Positions 56,675 to 64,000 of a DNA stretch of 64,000 nucleotides are shown in pieces (within the stretch, counting starts at the first letter, position 1; each line of letters begins with the position of its first letter). Position numbers and translations under genes: made by a program. Origin of the DNA: Hominimerdicola alba (GTDB lineage: Bacteria; Bacillota; Clostridia; Oscillospirales; Ruminococcaceae); assembly GCF_900112155.1 (NCBI RefSeq), contig NZ_FOKQ01000011.1, positions 45,060-109,059 on the forward strand, in the 5' to 3' direction. The notes below the pieces were generated by a model that was not told the origin of the DNA, searched no databases, and saw only the letters and a program-made list of their open reading frames with translations.

Positions 56675-57781
56675 ATGGTATTCAGATGCGAATTGAAAAA
56701 AGTGGTGGACGACACTTATGATATAGAGATAGGTCACGGGCTGCAGAAGCAGCTGGTGGATGACCTTAAAAACGGGCTTACAGGCAAAAAGAGGTTCGCT
56801 GTGATAACTGACAGCATAGTTGAGGGGCTGTATGCGGCTGATATCCTCTGTATGCTGAGAGATGCGGGTTTTGCGGCTGAGATGTTCGTTATCCCCGAGG
56901 GTGAGAAATCCAAGACGAGAAAGTGGAAAGAATACCTTGAGGACGCTATGCTCGAAAAGGGATTCCGCCGTGACTGCGCTGTTATAGCCGTTGGCGGCGG
57001 CGTTGTTACAGACCTTGCGGGATTTGTGGCAGGAACTTTCGGCAGGGGCGTGCCTTTTGTTAACTATGCCACCACTCTGCTGGCGGCGGCTGATGCTTCG
57101 GTGGGCGGAAAAACTGCGGTGGATACTCCTCTTGCCACCAATCTGATAGGCATATTCAATCAGCCTGACAAGGTGTACATCGACATAGATACATGGAAAA
57201 CTCTGCCAAGACAGCAGATAGCCAACGGTCTGGCTGAGACCATAAAGCACGGCTGTCTGGGGGACAGGGAGCTTTTTGAATATCTGGAAAAGAACGTTAA
57301 CAAGATATTTGATGGCGATGTTGAGGCTTGCGAGTACATCGCGGACCGCAACTGCGAGGTAAAATACAATGTAGTTATGCAGGACGAGCGCGAGAGCGGT
57401 CTGCGTGAGGTGCTGAACCTTGGACATACAGTTGGACGTGCGGTGGAGACTGTTTCGGATTACGAGCTGTACCACGGCGAGGCTGTATCCATCGGTATGG
57501 TGGCGCAGGCTAGGCTGGGCGAGAAGTACGGATTCGTTACTGCTGAGGAAAGACAGCGTGTGGAGGCTCTGCTTGAAAGTGCTGAACTGCCTGTGCGTGT
57601 ACCCGAGTATATCGACAAGGCGGCACTGGTGAAGAAGCTTTACACCGATAAAAAGGTGAGGGACGGAAAGCTCAGGTTCGTATTCCAGAAGGGCATAGGC
57701 GAAGTTGTGCAGTTAGGTGAGAACAATTTTGCGAAAGAGATAGCCGAGGACGAGATAGCGGCTGTTATCGCTGATATGTAA
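56675..57781 (+). CDS. aroB: 3-dehydroquinate synthase
   Basis: 368 aa. Second step of the shikimate pathway: DAHP to 3-dehydroquinate, with NAD and a divalent metal. Motifs: AVGGGVVTDLAGFVAGTFGR, YATTLLAAADASVGGKTAVD, NGLAETIKHGC with a metal ligand, and NLGHTVGRAVE and YHGEAVSIGM with the two His ligands. Start taken as ATG at 56675, 8 bases after AAAGAG; ATG at 56669 is possible. First gene of a cluster that continues to aroA. Confidence 0.95.
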   Translation: MVFRCELKKVVDDTYDIEIGHGLQKQLVDDLKNGLTGKKRFAVITDSIVEGLYAADILCMLRDAGFAAEMFVIPEGEKSKTRKWKEYLEDAMLEKGFRRDCAVIAVGGGVVTDLAGFVAGTFGRGVPFVNYATTLLAAADASVGGKTAVDTPLATNLIGIFNQPDKVYIDIDTWKTLPRQQIANGLAETIKHGCLGDRELFEYLEKNVNKIFDGDVEACEYIADRNCEVKYNVVMQDERESGLREVLNLGHTVGRAVETVSDYELYHGEAVSIGMVAQARLGEKYGFVTAEERQRVEALLESAELPVRVPEYIDKAALVKKLYTDKKVRDGKLRFVFQKGIGEVVQLGENNFAKEIAEDEIAAVIADM

Positions 57782-57819
57782 AGCGGCTGCGGAAATGTGA
57801 TATTTTCGGAGGTGCAGTC

Positions 57820-58170
57820 GTGAAAGATTTCCCCGATTTTATGAAGAGCAGGCTCAACCATATAGACAGCTCTCAGCAGAATACGCCTGATATTGACGGT
57901 TATTATTACGAGGGAAAAGACGGGAGCCAGATATGCTTTTGGACATATTTCTCCGACAGAGAGTCGAAAGAGAATGTGCATGAGTTCGATGAATACGTGT
58001 TCTGCGTTTGCGGTGAATATGTTGAGATATTTGACGGCGAAGAACATATACTGCACGCGGGCGACGAACTGTTCGTACCGAAAGGCACACCGCATCACGG
58101 ACGAGTGACAAAGGGCACAAGAACGATACACGCTTTCGGCGGACAGCGGATAATTGATATAAAGGACTGA
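57820..58170 (+). CDS. Small cupin protein
   Basis: 116 aa, GTG start behind GGAGGTGCAGTC. A single cupin barrel: NVHEFDEYVFCVCGEYVEIF (motif 1) and HAGDELFVPKGTPHHGRV (motif 2), with several His/Glu that could bind a metal. It lies between aroB and aroA, 4 bp before the latter, so it is co-transcribed with shikimate genes. Function unknown; it may bind a pathway intermediate (inference). Confidence 0.85.
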   Translation: MKDFPDFMKSRLNHIDSSQQNTPDIDGYYYEGKDGSQICFWTYFSDRESKENVHEFDEYVFCVCGEYVEIFDGEEHILHAGDELFVPKGTPHHGRVTKGTRTIHAFGGQRIIDIKD

Positions 58171-58174
58171 TAGT

Positions 58175-59404
58175 ATGGATATAAAGATAACCCCTGCAAA
58201 GCTTCACGGCGTGGTGACACCGCCGCCCTCGAAAAGTGCGGCGCACCGTATGCTTATCGCGGCGGCGCTGGCTGAGGGCACTTCGGTGATAGACAGGCTG
58301 TATCCCTCGGTGGATATACTGACCACTGTTGAGGCTATGCGTCAGCTGGGGGCTGATATAGATGTTGATGGGGACAGGGCAGTTGTCCGCGGGATAGGAA
58401 ATGCTCCCGAAAATGCGGTGCTGGACTGCTGTGAGAGCGGTTCAACGCTGAGATTTCTCATACCCGTGGCGGCGGCGCTGGGCGTTAAGACAGAGTTCCT
58501 GGGGCGCGGCAAGCTTCCCGAAAGACCAATAACTCCTTATCTGGAAGAATTTCCGAATCATGGTGTTGAGTTTGACTACAACAACACAATGCCTTTCACA
58601 ATAAATGGTAAGCTCACAGGGGGCAGATACGAGATAGACGGCGGGATATCCTCGCAGTTTATAACGGGACTTCTGCTGGCGCTTCCCCTTACCGGACAGC
58701 GCAGTGAGATTGTGCTGACTTCACATCTGGAATCACGCCCTTACGTGGATATGACCATCGACGTAATGCGCAAATACGGTGTAAATGTGGAGGTCACGGA
58801 GAACAGCTTCATCATACCCGAGGGACAGAAGTTCAGGGCTTATGACGACGCTGTTGAGGGCGATCATTCTCAGGGTGCATTCTTTGAGGTGGCAAATGCT
58901 CTGGGTTCTGATATCGATATCAGGGGGTTAAATGAAAATTCTTTTCAAGGTGATAAAAAAGTCATTGAAATATGCGAAAAAATAGTGTATAATAATAATG
59001 GTGCGATGGAACCATTTACCGTAAGTGCGGCTGATATACCCGACCTGGTGCCTATACTGGCGGTACTGGGCAGTTTTTGCGGCGGAGAGAGCAGGATAAT
59101 CGATGCGGCAAGGCTGAGGCTGAAAGAGAGCGACCGTCTTGCGGCTATGGAGGAGACCCTCAACGCGCTGGGCGGAGATGTTACTGCAACGGCGGACAGC
59201 CTTATCATAAAGGGCAATGAAAGTCTTGCAGGCGGCGCTGAGGTATCGGCGCACAACGATCACCGCATAGCAATGGCTATGGCGATAGCGGCTACAAGAT
59301 GCGAAAATCCCATAATCATTCGCGGGGCGGAGTGTGTGAGAAAGAGCTATCCCGATTTCTGGGAAGTATACAGAAGTCTCGGCGGCATAGCTGAGGAGAT
59401 CTGA
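58175..59404 (+). CDS. aroA: 5-enolpyruvylshikimate-3-phosphate synthase
   Basis: 409 aa. It joins PEP to shikimate-3-phosphate. Motifs: PPPSKSAAHRMLIAAALA, ESGSTLRFLIPVAAALG, FLGRGKLPERPI, DGGISSQFITGLLLALP, ARLRLKESDRLAAMEE, HNDHRIAMAMAIAA. The phosphate loop has SKSAAHR and the region before it is PPP rather than the usual PGDKS, as in some clostridial class II-like enzymes. Full length. Confidence 0.95.
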   Translation: MDIKITPAKLHGVVTPPPSKSAAHRMLIAAALAEGTSVIDRLYPSVDILTTVEAMRQLGADIDVDGDRAVVRGIGNAPENAVLDCCESGSTLRFLIPVAAALGVKTEFLGRGKLPERPITPYLEEFPNHGVEFDYNNTMPFTINGKLTGGRYEIDGGISSQFITGLLLALPLTGQRSEIVLTSHLESRPYVDMTIDVMRKYGVNVEVTENSFIIPEGQKFRAYDDAVEGDHSQGAFFEVANALGSDIDIRGLNENSFQGDKKVIEICEKIVYNNNGAMEPFTVSAADIPDLVPILAVLGSFCGGESRIIDAARLRLKESDRLAAMEETLNALGGDVTATADSLIIKGNESLAGGAEVSAHNDHRIAMAMAIAATRCENPIIIRGAECVRKSYPDFWEVYRSLGGIAEEI

Positions 59405-59480
59405 GGTCCCTGCGGGAGAATTTTTCAGAAGAGTTTTACTTGACGTTGCGGTCATATTGGTTGTTTTCGGAGGTAATACT

Positions 59481-59864
59481 ATGGAGAGTTTTGACGGTTT
59501 CGAGTTCGGGGGTGCTTACAAGGGCGAGCCTGTTGAGGAGATCGGCGGCGTGCTGCTTCCCGAGGATTACCTTGCTTTCATGCGGGAGCATAACGGCGGC
59601 GAGGGTGAAGTCGGTGGGACATACCTGGTGCTTTTCCCGCTGGAAGAGCTTTCGGTGGTATATGACAACTACGATCTGGGGAGAGTGCTTCCGGGATATG
59701 TGGTCATCGGCGGTGACGGCGGCGGAGAACTCTACTGTGTTGACGAAAACGGCAGGTACTATAATGTTCCTGCGATGATAGATAAAGAAGATCTGACCTG
59801 TCTGGGCGACAATTTCAAGGATTTCATAAAAAATGCTGTTGCCCTTTGGAAGGGGGATGACTGA
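59481..59864 (+). CDS. SMI1/KNR4 (SUKH)-like small protein
   Basis: 127 aa, start behind TTCGGAGGTAATACT. The typical SUKH pattern is seen: LPEDYLAFMREHNGGEGEVG, LFPLEELSVV, YVVIGGDGGGELYCVDENG. SUKH proteins are often immunity proteins of toxin systems, though stand-alone ones also occur. It overlaps closely with the next small gene and lies between aroA and aroC. No toxin gene is present. Confidence 0.8.
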   Translation: MESFDGFEFGGAYKGEPVEEIGGVLLPEDYLAFMREHNGGEGEVGGTYLVLFPLEELSVVYDNYDLGRVLPGYVVIGGDGGGELYCVDENGRYYNVPAMIDKEDLTCLGDNFKDFIKNAVALWKGDD

Positions 59865-59865
59865 T

Positions 59866-60330
59866 ATGGCTATCGACAGAGCTGACTGGCACTGGGACAG
59901 CGCGGTAAAGCTATACCGCGAGACTCACGGTATAACAGGAGAGCTGACCGAGGAGCAGGAGAATGAGATATGGCTGCTGGCGGGCAATCATATCGGTATG
60001 TTCCTGCACTGGATAATAGAGAACGGTTTTGAGGGCGAAGAGGCTGACCCCGAGCACTGTGAGGACGTTCGCAGAGGGCGCATGACAGGTGCGGAGTTCC
60101 TTATGTGGGACTGCGACGGCAAGCTCTGGGATGAGGATATCCGCGAGGATATACTGCCTTTTGCCAAGAAATACTACGATAACGGCTATTTTGACGATTA
60201 CTGCAAATGCTGCGGCGGTGATAAGCCCGTGTACGGGTTTATCAGCGGCTATGAAGATTATGAGAGACTTCGCGAACGCATAGATGCGGCATTTGAAGCC
60301 TATTACGAAGAGGATCTCGGAAATGGGTGA
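59866..60330 (+). CDS. Small acidic protein, DUF7832-like (possible)
   Basis: 154 aa, acidic, start ATG at 59866 after GGGGGA with 8 bases spacing. It begins AIDRADWHWDSAVKLYRETH and has AGNHIGMFLHWIIENGFEGE, DCDGKLWDEDIREDILPFAK and a Cys-rich bit (DYCKCCGGDKPVYGF). The DRAxWH start and HIGxFLxWxI helix resemble a family often found beside SUKH-type genes; the assignment is weak. It is 1 bp after the SUKH gene and overlaps the NUDIX gene by 8 bp, so the three are coupled. Confidence 0.65.
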   Translation: MAIDRADWHWDSAVKLYRETHGITGELTEEQENEIWLLAGNHIGMFLHWIIENGFEGEEADPEHCEDVRRGRMTGAEFLMWDCDGKLWDEDIREDILPFAKKYYDNGYFDDYCKCCGGDKPVYGFISGYEDYERLRERIDAAFEAYYEEDLGNG

Positions 60331-60781
60331 TTATATATCTTATATCCGCAGCATGGTGGGGCATGAGCTTGTTATAATGACGGCTGCCTGCGCTGTGATA
60401 GAGGACGGTGAAGGCAGGATACTGCTGCAGAAACGCCCGGGCGGGAAGTGGGGACTTCCCGGCGGTATAGCGGAGCTTGGGGAAGCTCTGCATGAGACTG
60501 CAGAGAGGGAAGCCTTTGAGGAAACAGGTTTGAAAGTCCGTGCGACAACGCTTATAGGGGTATATTCGCGTTATCAGGCGGAATGTTCAAACGGCGATAA
60601 GCTACAGCCCATGGTGGCACTGTTCGGAGCTGAGATTATCGGCGGTGAACTTAAAACTGACGGCATAGAAACACTGGAACTCAGATATTTCGGGAAGGGG
60701 GAGATACCGGAATTATACTGTAAGCAGCATCAAGACATGATAAGGGATTATTTTACGGGTAAAAAAGGATTTTTCAGATGA
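60323..60781 (+). CDS. NUDIX hydrolase
   Basis: 152 aa. The Nudix box is complete: GGIAELGEALHETAEREAFE followed by ETGL. ILLQKRPGGKWGLPGG precedes it, as in ADP-ribose or nucleotide pyrophosphatases of the MutT/NudF-like group. Cytoplasmic; substrate unknown. Start ATG at 60323 after GAGGATCTCGGAA. It overlaps the upstream gene. Confidence 0.92.
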   Translation: MGDYISYIRSMVGHELVIMTAACAVIEDGEGRILLQKRPGGKWGLPGGIAELGEALHETAEREAFEETGLKVRATTLIGVYSRYQAECSNGDKLQPMVALFGAEIIGGELKTDGIETLELRYFGKGEIPELYCKQHQDMIRDYFTGKKGFFR

Positions 60782-60835
60782 TGCCTGATGAGCGATAGGG
60801 GTGATCGTGCAGGCATATGATAGGGGGATGGATTT

Positions 60836-61186
60836 ATGGGTAAGTTGGAAAAGTTCCTGAATGGCGAGATAGACGACGGCAGCGAAGATCAGGGCGCTAA
60901 GGGTATACTCCGTACAGTTCGTTTCGGAGGATACGATAAGAAAGAGACATTGTTCGCAGTGAACAGGCTTCAGGATGAGATAGTTGCCCTTGAACAGGCG
61001 CTGAAAGCGAAAAAGCTTGAAATGCCTTACAAGATACCGCCCGAAACTGAGCTTAAACCGATAAGGCGTGCTATGACAGGCGGTTTCAGCGAAAAGGATA
61101 CGAATGCTTATTTTGATGAGCTTTTTAAAAAGATACATGAGCTTCGTGAACAGCTTGAAGCTGATACTGCCGATGGTAATGAGTGA
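60836..61186 (+). CDS. Small DivIVA-like protein (first of a paralogous pair)
   Basis: 116 aa, highly charged, predicted helical. Two DivIVA/GpsB N-terminal-like motifs are visible: GGYDKKETLFAVNRLQDEIV and GGFSEKDTNAYFDELFKKIH, each followed by LxxAL-type coil residues, with a KIPPETELKP linker between. In DivIVA such GYxxxEVxxFL motifs bind curved membranes. The paralog downstream has the same plan. AGGGGGATGGATTT precedes the start. Position near aro genes is not explained. Confidence 0.65.
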   Translation: MGKLEKFLNGEIDDGSEDQGAKGILRTVRFGGYDKKETLFAVNRLQDEIVALEQALKAKKLEMPYKIPPETELKPIRRAMTGGFSEKDTNAYFDELFKKIHELREQLEADTADGNE

Positions 61187-61223
61187 TAACGGGATATGAA
61201 TCTATCAGAGGGAGGTAATCGAG

Positions 61224-61574
61224 ATGGGATTTTTAAGCAAGCTGTTCGGCGGAGGAAACGGCGAGAGCGGCATGGAAAGTGCGCCTGCACCCTTAGCGGG
61301 TGAAACGGGTATGCCTATACTCAGGACTGCGGTCAGGGGCGGATATGACAAGCGTGAAACGCTTATGATGTTCGATCAGCTGACGACTGAAAAGATCATG
61401 CTTGAAGAAGCGCTTAAAGCCAAAGACGGCGGCGCACCCTTTCGGATACCGCCTGAGGCAAGTATCATTACGCCAAGCAGGGTAAAGATGGGCGGTTTCA
61501 ATGAAGATGATGTAAATGAATATGCGGAACAGCTGGCGGCGGAGAATGCTTCGCTGCGTGCAAGGCTGATCTGA
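61224..61574 (+). CDS. Small DivIVA-like protein (second of a paralogous pair)
   Basis: 116 aa, paralog of the preceding gene: ILRTAVRGGYDKRETL, LEEALKAKDGGAPFRIPPEA, GGFNEDDVNEYAEQLAAENA. Its N-terminus (GFLSKLFGGGNGE) is glycine-rich and could be a flexible or amphipathic anchor. The two genes probably arose by tandem duplication. Start behind AGAGGGAGGTAATCGAG. Confidence 0.65.
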   Translation: MGFLSKLFGGGNGESGMESAPAPLAGETGMPILRTAVRGGYDKRETLMMFDQLTTEKIMLEEALKAKDGGAPFRIPPEASIITPSRVKMGGFNEDDVNEYAEQLAAENASLRARLI

Positions 61575-61784
61575 CATGATAAAGCACACATTTGTGTGCT
61601 TTGATATATTCCGTGAGAACGCGGGGCGTATCAAAGTACACAGAGGGATCTATAGCTATCCGCCCTATAATTCAGACAAGCTACGTTCACGAAAACCGTA
61701 TACCAAAGCTTTTGTGAATAGATCTTGTGGATCTGATCGGCCGGAACGCTATAGGAATAGATTTGGATACAGGAGGAAAGTAAG

Positions 61785-62876
61785 ATGTCATCAACATGGA
61801 AAAACAATATAAGTTTCACTGTTTTCGGTGAAAGCCACGGACCTGCCATAGGTGTCTGCATGGACAATGTTCCCCCCGGAGAGAGCATTGATGTGGACAA
61901 GATATACAAGTTCATGGCACGCCGCGCCCCTAAAAAGGACGGCACTACCACTATGAGGAATGAAAAGGATATCCCGCAGATAATCTCGGGTTTCCATAAC
62001 GGCAAGACCACGGGCACTCCGCTGGTGGCTATGATAGCTAACAGCGATCAGCATTCGCAGGATTACAACAACCTTTCAAAGCTGGCAAGGCCCGGTCATG
62101 CAGACTATACAGGCGCCCTGAGATACCGCGGTTTCAACGATATACGCGGCGGCGGACATTTTTCGGGCAGGCTGACTGCACCCTTGTGTTTTGCAGGTGC
62201 TGTGGCACAGCAGATACTGGAAAAGAGAGGTATCTACATAGGTGCGCATATCTCTGAGATACATGGTATAACAGATAAGTCCTTTGACCCGATAAATACT
62301 TCGAGACAGGATATAATCGACCTTAAAGAAAAGGATTTCCCCGTAATTATAGATGTACAGGGAAATGAGATGAAAAAGGAGATTCTCAATGCCCGTGAAA
62401 ATCAGGACAGCGTGGGCGGCATCATCGAGTGTATCGCCATAAATGTTCCTGCGGGTATTGGTTCGCCTATATTTGATGGTCTGGAGAATTCAATAGCACA
62501 GCTGATATTCGGCATACCTGCAATAAAGGGTCTGGAATTCGGTGCGGGCTTTGATGTGGCTAAGATGACAGGCTCAGAGAACAATGACGAATTCTATGTA
62601 AACGAGAGAGGCATTGTTGTAACTAAGACCAACAATCACGGCGGTATACTGGGCGGTATATCCTCGGGTATGCCTATCACACTGAAGGTGGCTGTTAAGC
62701 CTACACCTTCCATATCACAGCCTCAGGAGACTATCGACTATTCGGCAATGAAGAACGAGACGCTGGTGGTAAAGGGCAGACATGACCCCTGCATAGTAGC
62801 GCGTGCTGTACCTTGCGTTGAGGCGGCTGTAAGTCTGGCTGTACTCAGCCATATGCTGGAATACCCAAATTTTTAG
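61785..62876 (+). CDS. aroC: Chorismate synthase
   Basis: 363 aa FMN-dependent enzyme that makes chorismate from EPSP. Motifs: TVFGESHGPAIGVCMDNVPP, RPGHADYTGALRYRGFNDIR, RGGGHFSGRLTAPLCFAGA, and the C-terminal RHDPCIVARAVPCVEA. Length is normal. AGGAGGAAAGTAAG precedes the ATG. The 210-base gap before it shows no clear gene. It completes the aroB-aroA-aroC set of this region. Confidence 0.96.
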   Translation: MSSTWKNNISFTVFGESHGPAIGVCMDNVPPGESIDVDKIYKFMARRAPKKDGTTTMRNEKDIPQIISGFHNGKTTGTPLVAMIANSDQHSQDYNNLSKLARPGHADYTGALRYRGFNDIRGGGHFSGRLTAPLCFAGAVAQQILEKRGIYIGAHISEIHGITDKSFDPINTSRQDIIDLKEKDFPVIIDVQGNEMKKEILNARENQDSVGGIIECIAINVPAGIGSPIFDGLENSIAQLIFGIPAIKGLEFGAGFDVAKMTGSENNDEFYVNERGIVVTKTNNHGGILGGISSGMPITLKVAVKPTPSISQPQETIDYSAMKNETLVVKGRHDPCIVARAVPCVEAAVSLAVLSHMLEYPNF

Positions 62877-62897
62877 ACAGTTTCCCGAAGGAGGGTG

Positions 62898-63506
62898 ATG
62901 GCAACGATAAATAATCCCGAAAACTTTATTTCAGGGAGCATGAAGAATGTCACGGAGGTCTACCGTGTTCAGATACTGCTGGCATATTTCCTCAGCAGGA
63001 TAAATCAGCTTTGCACACCTAATCAGCTGACGGAGATAGCGACGGGGGAGGGTATAGTGAACTATTTCGACTATACCGCCGCCATAAGCGCTATGCTGGA
63101 GAACGGCACTATCGAGGTGGCGGAGATAGAGGGGACGGAGTACTATCGTCTTACAGAAAAGGGCAAGAGCGGTGCGGAGAGCTTCAAGAAGCAGGTGGAG
63201 AAGAGCCTGCGTGACAAGATATACGCATCGGGACTCAGACTTTTCGCACAGCTGAAGAGCGAGATGGATATAAGCTTCGATGTGACTCCTGAGGGAAGCG
63301 GCTTTAATGTGGGATGCAGGTATCTCGACGGCGATATGACCCTTATGGATATCAACCTTTATGCACCCGATGAAGATCAGGCGAATTTTATCAAATCGAA
63401 GATAAAGATGAACCCTACGGATTTCTATTGCAGGGTCATTGACTATATTATAGATAATGAGGAGTATGTGCCCAGCGTTGCGGAAAACGAGGGTATGCTT
63501 TTCTGA
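62898..63506 (+). CDS. DUF4364-family winged-helix-like protein
   Basis: 202 aa. The N-terminal half reads as a PadR/MarR-like winged helix: VQILLAYFLSRINQLCTPNQ, LTEIATGEGIVNYFDYTAAI, LENGTIEVAEIEGTEYYRLT EKG. The C-terminal half (FDVTPEGSGFNVGCRYLDGD; DFYCRVIDYIIDNEEYVPSV) is typical of DUF4364, a Firmicutes family of predicted regulators. ATG at 62898 after GAAGGAGGGTG; GTG at 62895 possible. Directly downstream of aroC. Confidence 0.85.
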   Translation: MATINNPENFISGSMKNVTEVYRVQILLAYFLSRINQLCTPNQLTEIATGEGIVNYFDYTAAISAMLENGTIEVAEIEGTEYYRLTEKGKSGAESFKKQVEKSLRDKIYASGLRLFAQLKSEMDISFDVTPEGSGFNVGCRYLDGDMTLMDINLYAPDEDQANFIKSKIKMNPTDFYCRVIDYIIDNEEYVPSVAENEGMLF

Positions 63507-63516
63507 ACATCATGCT

Positions 63517-63560
63517 GCGATATTTCGCGCCCGGATCAGGGCGGATATCGCGGCTTTTTT
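63517..63560 (+). terminator. Terminator of the aroC-DUF4364 group
   Basis: GCGATAT...GCGCCC / GGGCGG...ATATCGC hairpin followed by TTTTTT. Confidence 0.8.
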
Positions 63561-63646
63561 ATTGATGTGAGTTATGATCGATTTTAACTGTCGAAAATGA
63601 ACAGAAATTTCGTGAAATGACGAAAATCGTTTTACATCGAAAAGTG

Positions 63647-63675
63647 TTGACAAACGCGAAAAATGGTGCTATAAT
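63647..63675 (+). promoter_or_regulatory. Tandem promoter P1, rRNA-operon type
   Basis: TTGACA-17-TATAAT, both boxes perfect consensus. Confidence 0.85.
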
Positions 63676-63805
63676 AATTAAGCTGTCAACGAGAGAGCAC
63701 GAAAGAGCGAAAGAGCGCAGGAAACTTAGGGATAAGAGAACGAGCGCGGGATTAGTTCAGAAGAGCGAAACTCGAGAAACGGCAAAAATTTATCACGAAA
63801 ACCTC

Positions 63806-63834
63806 TTGACAAAAAGGAGAAAAAGTGATATAAT
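63806..63834 (+). promoter_or_regulatory. Tandem promoter P2, rRNA-operon type
   Basis: TTGACA-17-TATAAT, perfect boxes, 159 bp after P1. Confidence 0.85.
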
Positions 63835-63913
63835 AAAAAGTACCGCACAAGAGAGAAGTTCAGAAACGAACGAAACTCGGGAAAAGAAACTTCAAAAAAG
63901 TTCTGAAAAGGGC

Positions 63914-63942
63914 TTGACAAACGAAGAAAAATGTGGTATAAT
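63914..63942 (+). promoter_or_regulatory. Tandem promoter P3, rRNA-operon type
   Basis: TTGACA-17-TATAAT, perfect boxes, 108 bp after P2. The tail after it (AACTCTGAAAAAGAGTTC hairpin, then TCAAAAAAATC) looks like a leader running out of the window. No coding gene in 63507-64000. Confidence 0.85.
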
Positions 63943-64000
63943 AAAAAAGCTTATAACGCACAAAGAACTCTGAAAAAGAGTTCAAAAAAATCTTCAAAAA

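Noticed and set aside
63617..63973. 118-codon frame spanning the tandem promoters
   Set aside because: Runs through three consensus promoters, is Lys/Arg/Glu-rich, lacks a ribosome site, and lies where an rRNA leader is expected.

Overview
The window looks like a chromosomal segment of a low-to-mid GC, cellulolytic Firmicute of the genus Ruminococcus, probably close to R. albus. The evidence is two secreted proteins with C-terminal type I dockerins, type IV pilin-like proteins whose head domains also occur in a secreted carbohydrate-binding-like protein, Gram-positive promoters (TTGACA-17-TATAAT) and purine-rich ribosome binding sites throughout, and clostridial gene neighbourhoods (ylxM-ffh-rpsP-khpA, secDF, DUF4364). 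The species is an inference.

Layout. 0-4.7 kb: end of a flippase-like gene and mraY (minus), then an ABC exporter operon led by four tiny membrane proteins and preceded by a cluster of GTGTATATACAC palindromes. 4.7-8.8 kb (minus): an acyl-CoA synthetase and a decayed secreted gene built from tandem pilin-head repeats. 8.8-13.9 kb (minus): two COG0523 metallochaperone GTPases, one fused to a DUF1980/YcgQ-like domain and one with a very large His-rich loop, around an unknown duplicated-domain protein, then an aldo/keto reductase. 14-17 kb: ylxM, ffh, two Imm17-like membrane proteins, rpsP, khpA. 17.3-21.3 kb: a double-HTH regulator and a TetM-like GTPase fused to a Rae1/YacP-type nuclease domain. 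21.8-24.5 kb (minus): a CAP-domain dockerin protein. 25-26.4 kb: pncB. 26.4-28 kb: no protein gene, but five tandem paralogous structured units read best as small RNA genes on the minus strand. 28.2-31 kb: a two-component system and an anchored protein. 31-35 kb: small envelope proteins and a LytTR regulator. 35-36 kb: intergenic repeats. 36-38.2 kb: an O-antigen-ligase-like membrane protein. 38.7-39.9 kb: two pilins. 40-42.6 kb: secD-secF. 42.8-47.1 kb: an XRE membrane regulator, a dockerin beta-helix protein and an M23 peptidase. 47.2-50.4 kb (minus): Sir2, a lipoprotein, VOC and a GT-C glycosyltransferase. 51.3-52.3 kb (minus): an HMGL-like aldolase. 53-56 kb: an AraC regulator and an ECF sigma factor with its putative membrane anti-sigma. 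56.6-63.5 kb: shikimate genes aroB, aroA and aroC interspersed with a cupin, SUKH-like, NUDIX and DivIVA-like small proteins, then a DUF4364 regulator. 63.6-64 kb: three tandem strong promoters pointing out of the window, as expected for an rRNA operon.

The most notable unexplained structures are the five-unit sRNA array with C-rich anti-Shine-Dalgarno loops; the re-use of the pilin head as tandem repeats in a secreted protein; two families of dispersed intergenic elements (a double-hairpin element with compensatory stem changes, and an 80-bp palindrome with 13-bp terminal inverted repeats); and the ribosome-rescue-like GTPase-nuclease fusion.
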